Positions 34,559-43,233 of a DNA stretch of 64,000 bases are shown here, piece after piece. Positions within the stretch are counted from its first letter, which is position 1. Each line of letters begins with the position of its first letter. The stretch is taken from assembly GCA_902775475.1 (NCBI GenBank), contig CACYME010000021.1, positions 1 through 64,000 of the forward strand, read 5' to 3'. Under the pieces are notes generated by a model. It made no database searches. It was not told where the DNA came from and saw only the letters and a list, made by a program, of their open reading frames with translations. The DNA is from an uncultured Prevotellaceae bacterium (lineage in GTDB: Bacteria; Bacteroidota; Bacteroidia; Bacteroidales; Bacteroidaceae). The position numbers were made by a program, and so were the translations under genes.

Positions 34559-35812
34559 CTAACCAATCACCAGCACCTCGTTATCCTTGAAGGCCTCGTA
34601 GCCGCTGGTGACGACGCGCTCGCCGGGCTCCAGGCCCTCAAGCACCTCGTAGTGCTGCGGGTTCTGGCGTCCGATGCGGATGCTGCGGCGATAGGCCTTG
34701 CTGCCGTCGGGCGAGAGGACGAAAATCCACTGGCCGCCGGTGGTCTGGAAGAAAGTGCCACGGGGGATGATGACCGCCTGCTCGGGCTGTCCCAGCTCCA
34801 GGTCGATGTAGTAGGTCTGGCCAGTGCGGATGTTCTCGGGTCGCTCGCCCACGAAGGTGAAGTCGGTGCGGAACTTGCCCTGGCGCACCTCGGGGTAGAC
34901 CTTTCGCACCTGCAGGCTGAACGTCTGCCCCTGGCGCTCAAAGGTGGCGGCGAGGCCCTGGCGCACGCGGTCGATGTAGTGCTCGTCAATCTCGGCCTGC
35001 ACCTTGTAGTCGCTCAGGTCGTTAATCTGGCCGATGCGCTGCCCCGGCTGTATACTCTGCCCCAGCTCCACGTCGAGCAGGCCCAGCTCGCCGTCGATGG
35101 CCGAGCGCACCTCGAGCTTGTCCTTGCGCTGCCGCACCATCACCACGTTCTGGCGCATGGCCTGCAGGTTGTCCTCCATCTGGTCCATCTGCACCGTGCG
35201 GTAGATGCTGTCCTGCTTCAGCCTACTGGCCACGAGCCTCAGCTTGCGGGCCGACAGCTGATAGTCCTCCTGCGACTGCAGGTAGTCCTCGCGGCTGACG
35301 AGGCCCTGGTCGAAGAGCTGGCTGCTCTGGTCGTAGGCCCGCTGGCGCCGCTGGGTGTCCATCTCCAGCTGGGCCAGCTCCGTCTGGTTGTTCAGGCGGT
35401 CCTGCTGCATGGCCACCTGGGTGTTGCGCAGCAGGTTCTGCTTCTCGGCCAGTTCAGCCTCGGCGTTCAATATCTGCAGGTCGAGGCTGGAGTCGCTCAG
35501 GCGCACAATGACGTCGCCGCGGCGCACCATCGTGCCCTCCTCGGCCACGCGCTCCACGACGATGCCGCCCTCCTCGGGGGCTATCTGCACCACCTGTATG
35601 GGCAACACCTGACCGTTGGTGCGCACGTAGTCCTTGAACTCAGAGCGTTGCACGTCGCCGATGGTCAGGTCGGCAGCGCTGACCCGCAACTTCGCCGAGT
35701 GGTCGCCAAAGAGCGCCCACCCCAGCAGCAGCGCCAGCAGTGCTCCGCCGGCCACCCACGGCCCGTGCTTCTTCAGCTGGAAGCCTTTTTTCTTCGCTAT
35801 CGGTCGGTCCAT
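34559..35812 (-). CDS. HlyD-type periplasmic adaptor (membrane fusion protein)
   Basis: A 417-residue adaptor. One membrane helix (VAGGALLALLLGWALFG, about 19-35); a lipoyl half-motif (APEEGGIVVERVAEEGTMVR); a long coiled-coil hairpin of about 120 residues; the second lipoyl half (AIDGELGLLDVELGQSIQPG); and a C-terminal beta-barrel/MPD part (VYPEVRQGKFRTDFTF ... VVTSGYEAFKDNEVLVIG). Such adaptors join an inner-membrane ABC or RND pump to an outer-membrane channel. With the ATPase at 8184 and three permeases sharing its operator, a MacAB-like export complex is inferred. The -7 box TACCTTTG is the complement of 35840-35847. Confidence 0.87.
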   Translation of the reverse strand: MDRPIAKKKGFQLKKHGPWVAGGALLALLLGWALFGDHSAKLRVSAADLTIGDVQRSEFKDYVRTNGQVLPIQVVQIAPEEGGIVVERVAEEGTMVRRGDVIVRLSDSSLDLQILNAEAELAEKQNLLRNTQVAMQQDRLNNQTELAQLEMDTQRRQRAYDQSSQLFDQGLVSREDYLQSQEDYQLSARKLRLVASRLKQDSIYRTVQMDQMEDNLQAMRQNVVMVRQRKDKLEVRSAIDGELGLLDVELGQSIQPGQRIGQINDLSDYKVQAEIDEHYIDRVRQGLAATFERQGQTFSLQVRKVYPEVRQGKFRTDFTFVGERPENIRTGQTYYIDLELGQPEQAVIIPRGTFFQTTGGQWIFVLSPDGSKAYRRSIRIGRQNPQHYEVLEGLEPGERVVTSGYEAFKDNEVLVIG

Positions 35813-35896
35813 ATCTTCTGTTTCTCCTTATTTTTTTTGCAAAGGTAGGCATTTCCCCCGAAACGGCCAAGCCCGCAGGCGCCACGGGGTGCATAT

Positions 35897-35913
35897 TGTC
35901 TAAAAATTTGACA
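35897..35913 (-). promoter_or_regulatory. Operator copy E upstream of the HlyD adaptor gene
   Basis: A single dyad TGTCTAAAAATTTGACA, 49 bp from the -7 box of the adaptor gene; the second dyad seen in copies A-D is absent. Confidence 0.7.
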
Positions 35914-35989
35914 CTCGGCGCTTACGGCGCAACCATGAAAATAGTGTTCAAAATTTCCACTAAAAAAAGTTCGTCCTGAAGAGAGATTT

Positions 35990-36350
35990 TAGCTCAAAAA
36001 ACGGCCATTTTTTGCCCTCAAGAAGCAATTTTGACTCGCTGACGAGGATTAAAAAAAGTTAATTTCTGCATACCCAACCCCATTCTGCGCAATTTTTGGG
36101 CGATTTTTTGCCATTTTTTTGCCTCGACTTCCTCTTCTGTAAGCACGCCAAATTTTCAAAAGTCAACGCCAATTTTTCAAAAGGCGTTGACTTTTTTCAG
36201 CCATCAAACGCCTTTTTTCGCAAAAACAAGCATAAATGTCTATATTCCAACTACTTAGCAAAACCTCTCAAAATTCGCTTATTTTCAGCCAAAAATTTTC
36301 TCGCGCAGAATTTTCAAAATTTAGAGGGGGTCGAGTGTTCATTTTCGGAA
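35990..36350. repeat. AT-rich intergenic repeat element, copy 2 (inverted)
   Basis: Reverse-complement relative of the element at 9096-9470. Dyad core at 36158-36195 (AAAAGTCAACGCC and GGCGTTGACTTTT around a 12-bp loop), preceded by GCACGCCAAATTTTC. The loop is inverted relative to copy 1. It lies between the divergent adaptor and msrA genes; no ORF is supported. Confidence 0.65.
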
Positions 36351-36483
36351 CTAATTTAACAAAAGTTTAGAGATATTATTGACATACAGACACACACTTT
36401 TTTTAATTAATCCTAAATATACAATCTGCAGGCACCTTTTGTGGCAGAAAGTAGCTATCTTTGCACGACAAACCATCACAGCC

Positions 36484-37002
36484 ATGACAACAAAAGACAT
36501 CTATCTGGCCGGGGGCTGCTTCTGGGGCACGGAACACTTCTTCAAGCAGCTGGAGGGCGTGACCGCCACGGAGGTGGGCTTCGCCAACGGCCACACCGAG
36601 CACCCTACTTATAAAGAGGTGTACACCGACACGACGGGCCACGCCGAGACCGTGCGCGTGAGCTACGACCCGCAGCGCGTGCCGCTGGCATTCCTGCTGC
36701 GCATGTTCTTCAAGGCCATCGACCCACTGAGCCTGAACCAGCAGGGGCACGACGTGGGCACCCGCTACCGCACCGGCATCTACTACACCGACCCCGCCGA
36801 CCTGCCCGTCATCGAGGCCGTCTTCGCCGAGCAGCAGGCGCTCTACGACCAGCCGCTGGCCGTGGAGAAGCTGCCGCTGAAGGCGTTCTACACCGCTGAG
36901 GAATACCATCAGGACTACCTCGACAAGAATCCCACGGGCTACTGCCACCTGCCATTAGAGCTCTTCGAGATGGCCAGGAAGGCCAGACCGCAGAATGTCT
37001 AA
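36484..37002 (+). CDS. msrA: Peptide-methionine (S)-S-oxide reductase
   Basis: A 172-residue MsrA. The catalytic block is AGGCFWGTEHFF; further conserved parts are TEVGFANGHTEHPTYKEV and QGHDVGTRYRTGIYY; the end YHQDYLDKNPTGYCHL holds a resolving-type cysteine. It reduces the S-epimer of methionine sulfoxide in oxidised proteins. The ATG at 36484 was chosen because the family begins there and the -7 box TATCTTTG (36456-36463) lies inside the longer frame from 36379. The stop codon is part of operator copy F. Confidence 0.93.
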   Translation: MTTKDIYLAGGCFWGTEHFFKQLEGVTATEVGFANGHTEHPTYKEVYTDTTGHAETVRVSYDPQRVPLAFLLRMFFKAIDPLSLNQQGHDVGTRYRTGIYYTDPADLPVIEAVFAEQQALYDQPLAVEKLPLKAFYTAEEYHQDYLDKNPTGYCHLPLELFEMARKARPQNV

Positions 37003-37012
37003 TTTTTTGACA
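36996..37012 (+). promoter_or_regulatory. Operator copy F upstream of the response-regulator gene
   Basis: A single dyad TGTCTAATTTTTTGACA, overlapping the msrA stop codon and 32 bp upstream of the -7 box TAACTTTG (37045-37052). This suggests that the regulator controls its own gene. Confidence 0.7.
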
Positions 37013-37071
37013 GTGCAGTCAACGGTCGTTTCGCGGAAAATGCGTAACTTTGCCCCAAAATTGCAAAGCAG

Positions 37072-37599
37072 ATGAACAACTATGGAACCCTGCTCGTGGT
37101 CGACGACAACGCCGCCATCCTGACGGCACTGCGCTACTGCCTGGAAGGCACCTTCGAGCGCATCATCACGCTGGAACGACCCGAGGAGATACTGAAAACG
37201 ATGGCACAGGAGGCGGTGGACCTGGTGCTGCTCGACATGAACTTCACCCTGGGCGTGAACAGCGGCCAGGAGGGACTGATGTGGCTGCGCACCATCCGCA
37301 AGCACCATGCCGAGGTGCCTGTGGTGCTGCTCACGGCCTACGCCGACGTGCAACTGGCCGTGCGCGGACTGAAGAGCGGCGCCGCCGACTTCATCGTGAA
37401 GCCGTGGGACAACGACGAGCTGGTGCGCAAGCTGAAGGACGTGCTGGAGCTGCAGACGGAAATCGTCACCCTCGACGAGGTGGAGAGCGACCACATCCGA
37501 AGGGCCATCGACCGCTGCCACGGCAACCTCTCGAAGGCGGCCGACATGCTGGGCATCACCCGGCAGACGCTCTATAACAAGATGAAAAGGCTTAGTTGA
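37072..37599 (+). CDS. Response regulator, REC plus Fis-type HTH, no AAA+ domain
   Basis: A 175-residue regulator. The receiver domain has the acidic pair DD (11-12), the phosphoacceptor D55 (VLLDMNF), T88 and K110 (IVKPWDND). A short linker leads to a Fis-type HTH (about 145-175: RAIDRCHGNLSKAADMLGIT). This matches NtrC-type regulators but lacks the sigma-54-activating AAA+ module, as in the ActR/RegA group. It therefore should act at ordinary promoters. Its own gene carries operator copy F. The histidine kinase gene follows after a repeat hairpin. Fis-type HTHs bind as dimers to dyads, which suits the 17-bp sites in this window. Confidence 0.9.
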   Translation: MNNYGTLLVVDDNAAILTALRYCLEGTFERIITLERPEEILKTMAQEAVDLVLLDMNFTLGVNSGQEGLMWLRTIRKHHAEVPVVLLTAYADVQLAVRGLKSGAADFIVKPWDNDELVRKLKDVLELQTEIVTLDEVESDHIRRAIDRCHGNLSKAADMLGITRQTLYNKMKRLS

Positions 37600-37604
37600 A
37601 GGAC

Positions 37605-37790
37605 TGGAAGGGAGTTATGGGGGAGTGGAAGGGGAGTTAGAGGGGAGTTAAAGGGAGTTAGAGGACGATAGTTCTGCCCCGACACTCCACTTCAAGCCAA
37701 GGGAAAAAGGTATCGTCCTTTAACTCCCCCTAACTCCCCCTTAACTCCCCCATAACTCCCCTATAACTCCCCTATAACTCCCCTATAAGA
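37605..37790. repeat. Long hairpin of GGAGTTA/TAACTCC repeats between regulator and kinase genes
   Basis: GGAGTTAGAGGACGATA (from about 37656) faces TATCGTCCTTTAACTCC (to about 37728), with further GGAGTT-type units before it and many CTCCCCTATAA-type units after it. It occupies the whole 191-bp gap of an operon whose two genes should be made together, so it may set their ratio. Confidence 0.6.
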
Positions 37791-38660
37791 ATGAGGCTCG
37801 AGGTTTACATATTAACAGGCTTGCTGCTGATTGTGGCTGTGCTGCTGATGGTGCGCCATCAGCGGCGGCTGAAGCGACGTGCCTGGCTGATGCAGGAGGC
37901 CGTGCGCAACCGCGACTTCACCTTCCGTCTGCCCACCCACGGGTTGCTGCCCGGCGAACGGGCCATGCAGGAGGCGCTGAACCAGCTGGGCAACACCATC
38001 CGCCAGCAGGTGAACCAGAGCGAGGTGGAGTCGTGGGAGCGGCTGACACGCGTGCTCACCCACGAAATCATGAACGCCACGGCTCCCATCAGCAGCATCA
38101 GCCAGGCCATGCTCAACCGCCCCGACGTGAAAGGCACGGCGCTCGAGGAGGGCATTCGCGCCATCAGCGCCACCTCGCAGCACCTGAACACCTTCGTTGA
38201 CAGCTACCGACGCTTCACCCAACTGCAGGACATCGCCCCCGAACCCGTAAGCATCAGCAGCGTGGTGGCCGACCTGCGCCAGCTCTACCCCACCCTCGGC
38301 TGGCAATGCCGCGTGGCCGACGACCTCGTGGTGAACACCGACCCGACGATGCTGCGCCAGGTGCTCATCAACCTGGTGAAGAACGCCATCGAGGCAAAGG
38401 CTCGGCAGGTGGCCATCGACGCCGACAGCGACGGTGGTGACATCAGGCTCTACGTGAGCAACGACGGGGCACCCATCCCCATAGAGGCACGCACGTCGGT
38501 CTTCGTGCCCTTCTTCACCACGAAGCGCACAGGCTCGGGCATCGGCCTCTCGCTCAGCCGCCGCATGATGACGCGACAGGGCGGCAACCTGGAGCTGACG
38601 GAGCACCCGAAGCCGGGCTTCCACACCACCTTCCTCATCCGCTTTTCCTACACACATTGA
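37791..38660 (+). CDS. Sensor histidine kinase, NtrB-like, minimal sensor
   Basis: A 289-residue kinase. One membrane helix (ILTGLLLIVAVLLM) at the very N-terminus; no periplasmic domain of any size; then a helical stretch; the H-box LTHEIMN with H91; the N-box (LINLVKNAIEA, N198) and G-box FFTTKRTGSGIGL (241-253). It should phosphorylate the response regulator encoded upstream. With so little sensor region, the signal is likely membrane-intrinsic or comes from the cytoplasm or a partner, for example one of the permeases. Confidence 0.87.
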   Translation: MRLEVYILTGLLLIVAVLLMVRHQRRLKRRAWLMQEAVRNRDFTFRLPTHGLLPGERAMQEALNQLGNTIRQQVNQSEVESWERLTRVLTHEIMNATAPISSISQAMLNRPDVKGTALEEGIRAISATSQHLNTFVDSYRRFTQLQDIAPEPVSISSVVADLRQLYPTLGWQCRVADDLVVNTDPTMLRQVLINLVKNAIEAKARQVAIDADSDGGDIRLYVSNDGAPIPIEARTSVFVPFFTTKRTGSGIGLSLSRRMMTRQGGNLELTEHPKPGFHTTFLIRFSYTH

Positions 38661-38820
38661 TGCCCCGCGGCATCGATGAGGCAACAATTTGTTTTCTTTT
38701 CAGCAAAAAAAGCGACAAACTGCACGGCATATCAACTTTTTTGATTACCTTTGCAGCAAAATATGCGGAACAAAAGATAACAAATAAACGCCCACTCAAA
38801 CAACTAAGCACAAAAGAACT

Positions 38821-40128
38821 ATGATCTGGAACCCGAACAAAGAATGTATGAGCCGCGACGAGATGAGCGCGCTCCAAGGCAAACGCCTGCACAAAATCGT
38901 GGAGTACGTCTACCACAACGTGCCCTTCTATCGCCATAAGCTGCAAGAGCTGGACATCCGCCCCGACGACATACAGACCATCGAGGATATCCGCAAGCTG
39001 CCCTTCACCACGAAGAAGGACCTGCGCGACAACTACCCCTTCGGCCTGCAGGCTGCCCCGCAGAGCGAAATCATCCGCATCCACGCCAGCAGCGGCACCA
39101 CGGGCAACCCCACCATCGTGGGCTACACCCGCAAGGACATCGGCGTGTGGAGCGAGTGCATGGCCCGCTGTCTGACGGCCTACGGCATCACCCGCGACGA
39201 CACGTTCTCCGTGAGCTACGGCTACGGGCTGTTCACCGGCGGACTGGGAGCCCACTACGGCGTGGAGCACATCGGCGCCAGCGTGGTGCCGGCATCGACG
39301 GGCAACACCGAGAAGCACCTGAAGCTCATCCGCGACCTCGGCGTGACGGGCATCGCCTGCACACCCAGCTACGCTCTCTACCTGGCCGAGACGATGGACA
39401 AGATGGGCATCACCCGCGACCAGATCAAGCTGCGCGTGGGTGCCTTCGGCGCCGAGCCCTGGACGGAGCAGATGCGACAGGAGATTCAGGAGCGGCTGGG
39501 CCTGAAGGGCTACAACCTCTACGGACTCTCCGAGGTGATGGGGCCGAGCGTCAGCTACGAGTGCCAGATGCAGCACGGCTCGCACATCTGCGAGGACCAT
39601 TTCTACCCCGAAATCATCAATCCCGTCACGCTGGAGCCCCTGCCCTACGGCCAGACGGGCGAGCTGGTGTTCACCACGCTGACGAAGGAGGGCATGCCCG
39701 TCATCCGCTACCGCACCCGCGACCTCTGCTCGCTGATGGACGGCCAGTGCGACTGCGGCCGCACGGCCATCCGCATGGGACGCATCGAGGGCCGCTCTGA
39801 TGACATGCTCATCATCCGAGGCATCAACGTGTTCCCCTCGCAGGTGGAGAGCGTCGTGCTGTCGATGCAGGAGTTCGCACCGCGCTACATGCTCGTCGTG
39901 GACCGCGTGAACAACCTCGACACGCTGACCGTGCAGGCCGAGCTGCGACAGGAGGTGTTCACCTCGACCTTCGACACGCCTGCCGCCGTAGAGGCCTTAG
40001 AGAAGAAGCTCTCCAGCAAGCTGAAGAGCGTGCTCTCCATAGCCGCCAAGGTGCAGCTGAAGGCCCCCGGCACCATAGAGCGCTCGCAAGGCAAGAGCGC
40101 CCACGTCATCGACAAGCGCAAGCTCTGA
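38821..40128 (+). CDS. paaK: Phenylacetate-CoA ligase family protein (first copy)
   Basis: A 435-residue adenylate-forming ligase of the PaaK group. The P-loop-like motif is HASSGTTGNPT near residue 86; the N-terminal KLPFTTKKDLRDNYPFG block and the motif YRTRDLC near 298, then GRSDDMLIIRGINVFPSQVE, are typical of PaaK. It makes an aryl-CoA from an aryl acid, ATP and CoA. A second copy is encoded at 41800. In Bacteroidales such enzymes go with indolepyruvate/ketoacid metabolism; that partner is not in this window. A hairpin (CCCTCGCCCCGAGGG) follows. Confidence 0.88.
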   Translation: MIWNPNKECMSRDEMSALQGKRLHKIVEYVYHNVPFYRHKLQELDIRPDDIQTIEDIRKLPFTTKKDLRDNYPFGLQAAPQSEIIRIHASSGTTGNPTIVGYTRKDIGVWSECMARCLTAYGITRDDTFSVSYGYGLFTGGLGAHYGVEHIGASVVPASTGNTEKHLKLIRDLGVTGIACTPSYALYLAETMDKMGITRDQIKLRVGAFGAEPWTEQMRQEIQERLGLKGYNLYGLSEVMGPSVSYECQMQHGSHICEDHFYPEIINPVTLEPLPYGQTGELVFTTLTKEGMPVIRYRTRDLCSLMDGQCDCGRTAIRMGRIEGRSDDMLIIRGINVFPSQVESVVLSMQEFAPRYMLVVDRVNNLDTLTVQAELRQEVFTSTFDTPAAVEALEKKLSSKLKSVLSIAAKVQLKAPGTIERSQGKSAHVIDKRKL

Positions 40129-40176
40129 CAACAATAACCATTTTCCCCCTCGCCCCGAGGGAGACTCTGAACGCTG

Positions 40177-40332
40177 ATGAACATGAAATTAAAAATGCCG
40201 AAGTTCAAGAAGACGGACTCGGCAAGAGGAATGCTCAGAGAGATGCTGATGATAGAACTGGCAACGACAGTCATCGACGAGAACGGCAAGGAAACCATCG
40301 AGACTGCCTACATGACAAGAGTGAAGGAATAG
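40177..40332 (+). CDS. Possible small protein, 51 residues
   Basis: A short frame after the first PaaK gene: starts MNMKLKMPKFKKTDSARGM, then a hydrophobic-acidic helix and ETIETAYMTRVKE. The first half is strongly basic. The coding look (regular codons, no long runs) supports it, but no promoter or ribosome binding site stands out and I know no family. An ATG at 40183 could also be used. Confidence 0.35.
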   Translation: MNMKLKMPKFKKTDSARGMLREMLMIELATTVIDENGKETIETAYMTRVKE

Positions 40333-40385
40333 CGATTGCTCCTCTTGGAAGGAATCGCTTTCAGAACGAGGCAGCTGCATCCATC

Positions 40386-41612
40386 TTAGTGGAGCAGCTG
40401 CTTCATTCGTATCAGCGCCTCCACATAGTAATAGTCGCCGTAGGTGAGCGGCACGTCGACCTCGGACTTGGCAGGCATGTGGCCCACACCGTGCTTCAGG
40501 ATGAAGCCGCCCTGCTCGCCCTCCTCAGCCAGATAGGCGGGCGACGACAGCGAGCGCATCTGCTGCTCGGCCAATGCCAGCCACTGCGGAGCCATCGCCG
40601 ACTGGTCCAGCTGGCTCAGCTCAATCAGCGCCGAAGCCATGATGGCGGCTGCCGAGGCATCCCGCTTGCAGGGGCTGTTGGCAAGGTCACCATTCACGAT
40701 TTCCGTGGCATCGAAGTCCCAGAAGGGCACCTTGTCGGCCGGCAGACGCGGATGGTTCATCAGGAACTTGGCAATCTGCTGTGCCTGATGCAGATAGGCG
40801 GGGTGATGCGTCTCGCGGTACATCATCGTGTAGCCATAGAGCCCCCAGGCCTGACCGCGTGCCCAGGCACTGCCGTCGCTATAGCCCTGATGGGTGTTCT
40901 TGGCGTGGGGCTGGCCGGTGATGGTGTCGTAGCTGACGACGTGGTAGGTGGAGAAATCCTCGCGGAAATGGTTCTTCATGGTCGTGTCGGCATGGCGACG
41001 GGCCACGCGCTCGAAGCGCTGCTCGCCCGTCTCGCGGGTCATGAAGCAGAGCATCTCGAGGTTCATCATATTGTCGATGATGACGGGATACTGCCACTTG
41101 TCGTTGAAGTCCCACGACCTGATGACGCCGAGCTTGTCGTTATAGCGGGTGAGCAGGCTCTGCGTACCTTCGCTGATGACGTCGAGATAGTGCTGGTTGC
41201 CCGTCAGCCGGTAGCCCTGGCCGAAGCTGCAATAGAGCATGAAGCCCAGGTCGTGGGTGTTGGTCATGCGCTTGGCAGGCTCCACGCGGTCGGTGAACAG
41301 CTCGGCCAGCTGGCGCAACCGGGCATCGCCACGGTCTTCATAGAGCATCCACAGCACGCCGGGGAAGAAGCCCGACACCCAGTGGTCGTAGCGGATGGTC
41401 TGCAGTTGCCCGTGCTCAAAGGTGCGCGGCAGCACATCGGGCTGGTCCTTCAGCGCGTCGGCCAGCAGGAGTGCTTGCGCCGTGGCGCGCTGCAGTCCGC
41501 GCTCCACCACCTGTGCCATGGGTTCGTCAGCAGTATCTTTCGTGGCGGATGAAGCGTTCTGACTCCAGTCAGCAATTGCCGCCAACAGCAGCATCGTCAA
41601 TAGTCGTTTCAT
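40386..41612 (-). CDS. Glycoside hydrolase family 88 (unsaturated glucuronyl hydrolase)
   Basis: A 408-residue exported (alpha/alpha)6 hydrolase. Signal peptide MKRLLTMLLLAAIADWSQNA. Blocks characteristic of GH88 are WVSGFFPGVLWMLYE, NTHDLGFMLYCSFGQGYRLT (with the catalytic-region Asp), NMMNLEMLCF, and GYSDGSAWARGQAWGLYGYT; C-terminal TYGDYYYVEALIRM. It removes unsaturated uronic acid from oligosaccharides produced by lyases. The start at 41612 was chosen for the signal peptide; the longer frame reads through the promoter (TATCTTTG, complement of 41647-41654). Confidence 0.88.
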   Translation of the reverse strand: MKRLLTMLLLAAIADWSQNASSATKDTADEPMAQVVERGLQRATAQALLLADALKDQPDVLPRTFEHGQLQTIRYDHWVSGFFPGVLWMLYEDRGDARLRQLAELFTDRVEPAKRMTNTHDLGFMLYCSFGQGYRLTGNQHYLDVISEGTQSLLTRYNDKLGVIRSWDFNDKWQYPVIIDNMMNLEMLCFMTRETGEQRFERVARRHADTTMKNHFREDFSTYHVVSYDTITGQPHAKNTHQGYSDGSAWARGQAWGLYGYTMMYRETHHPAYLHQAQQIAKFLMNHPRLPADKVPFWDFDATEIVNGDLANSPCKRDASAAAIMASALIELSQLDQSAMAPQWLALAEQQMRSLSSPAYLAEEGEQGGFILKHGVGHMPAKSEVDVPLTYGDYYYVEALIRMKQLLH

Positions 41613-41799
41613 AAGTTCAGTTATTAGAAGCTTTGTATTCGAGCAGCAAAGATAAGGAAAATAATTGGGAGCGCCAACATTTTTCCACATAAAAGAAGAA
41701 AAACGGCTACAATTTGTCATTGTTTCGGCGTTTTTCTTGTTAGTTTGCAAAAATATAGCTATCTTTGTAGCGCAAATAGCAACAAACAAAAACAAACAA

Positions 41800-43119
41800 A
41801 TGAACGAACACTACTCTCCCTATTTCAACCCCGAACGCGAGACCATAACGCGCGAGCAGATTGAGGCTTATCAGCTGGAGCGTCTCAAACAGACCATAGC
41901 TCACTGCCTGACGAACGAGTTCTACCAGAAGAAGTTCCGCGAGGCAGGCATCACCGCCGACGACATACAGACGCTGGCCGACGTGCGCAAGCTGCCGTTC
42001 ACCACGAAGCAGGACCTGCGCGACACCTATCCCTTCGGCATGGCCTGCGTGCCGCTGAAGGACTGCGTGCGCCTGCACTCTTCGAGCGGCACCACGGGCA
42101 ACCCCACCGTCATCCTGCACACGCAGAAGGACCTCGACGAATGGGCCAATCAGGTGGCCCGCAACCTGTGGATGGTGGGGCTCAGACCCGATGACGTTTT
42201 CCAGAATTCCTCTGGCTACGGCATGTTCACCGGTGGTCTGGGCTTCCAGTACGGCGCCGAGAAGCTGGGCATGCTCACCGTGCCCGCCGCCGCCGGCAAC
42301 TCGCTTCGCCAGATTAAGTTCATCAAGGACTTCGGCACCACGGCCATTCACGCTGTGCCCAGCTATGTGACCCGTCTCTACGAGGTGATGCAGCACGAGG
42401 GCGTCGACCCTCGCCGCGACACCAAGCTGAAAGTGCTGGCCATCGGTGCCGAGCCGCACTCTGAGGAGCAGCGCCAGCGCATCGAGCAGATGATGGGCGT
42501 GAAGGCCTACAACTCGTTCGGCATGAGCGAGATGTGCGGCCCTGGCGTCGGCTTCGAATGCCCCGAGCAAAACGGCCTGCACTTCTGGGAGGACTACTAC
42601 ATCGTGGAGATTGTTGACCCCGACACGCTGGAGCCCGTGCCCGACGGCGAGATTGGCGAGCTGGTGCTCACCACGCTCTGCCGCGAGGCGATGCCGCTGC
42701 TGCGCTACCGCACCCGCGACCTGACCCGCGTCCTGGGCCGTTCCTGCCCCTGCGGTCGCAACCACATCCGCCTCGACCGCATGCGTGGCCGCAGCGACGA
42801 CATGATGGTGCTGCGCGGCGTGAACATCTTCCCCATCCAGATTGAGAAGATTCTGATGCAGTTCAAGGAGCTGGGCAACAACTACCTCATCACGCTGACC
42901 ACCGACGCCGACAACGACAATATGACCGTGGAGGTGGAACTGGCCGAGATGTTCACCGACGACTATGGCCGCCTGCAGCAGCTCAGCAAGGACATCACCC
43001 GCGCCCTGAAGGACGAGATTCTGCTGACGCCGCATGTGAAACTGGTTCCCCGCGGCACACTGCCCGTCAGCGAGGGCAAGGCCGTCCGCGTCGTCGACAA
43101 GCGAAAAGTCTATCAATAA
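41800..43119 (+). CDS. paaK: Phenylacetate-CoA ligase family protein (second copy)
   Basis: A 439-residue paralogue of the ligase at 38821, with the P-loop-like HSSSGTTGNPT, the shared KLPFTTKQDLRDTYPFG, and YRTRDLTRVLGRSCPCGRNH and GVNIFPIQIEKIL near the end. The ATG at 41800 follows the -7 box TATCTTTG (41760-41767) by 32 bp. The ACT-domain gene that follows is a typical partner of this copy in Bacteroidales, while the first copy lacks one. Confidence 0.88.
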   Translation: MNEHYSPYFNPERETITREQIEAYQLERLKQTIAHCLTNEFYQKKFREAGITADDIQTLADVRKLPFTTKQDLRDTYPFGMACVPLKDCVRLHSSSGTTGNPTVILHTQKDLDEWANQVARNLWMVGLRPDDVFQNSSGYGMFTGGLGFQYGAEKLGMLTVPAAAGNSLRQIKFIKDFGTTAIHAVPSYVTRLYEVMQHEGVDPRRDTKLKVLAIGAEPHSEEQRQRIEQMMGVKAYNSFGMSEMCGPGVGFECPEQNGLHFWEDYYIVEIVDPDTLEPVPDGEIGELVLTTLCREAMPLLRYRTRDLTRVLGRSCPCGRNHIRLDRMRGRSDDMMVLRGVNIFPIQIEKILMQFKELGNNYLITLTTDADNDNMTVEVELAEMFTDDYGRLQQLSKDITRALKDEILLTPHVKLVPRGTLPVSEGKAVRVVDKRKVYQ

Positions 43120-43136
43120 GCCCTTGAGCCATTATC

Positions 43137-43212
43137 ATGAAGGAATAACGGAATGGCGAAATGACGGAATAACGAAATAACGGAATAACGAAATAACGGA
43201 ATAACGAAAAAA
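43137..43212. repeat. GAATAACG-type tandem repeats
   Basis: About nine 7-9 bp units of GAATAACG/GAAATAACG fill the gap between the second PaaK gene and the ACT gene. Only one orientation is present, so no hairpin forms. Confidence 0.65.
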
Positions 43213-43233
43213 AACGCATAAACCGAAAAAACT

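Noticed and set aside
5543-37052. Sigma-54 promoters for the FtsX regulon
   Set aside because: No GG-N10-GC boxes at a fixed place; TANNTTTG boxes fit all units and the regulator lacks the AAA+ domain.
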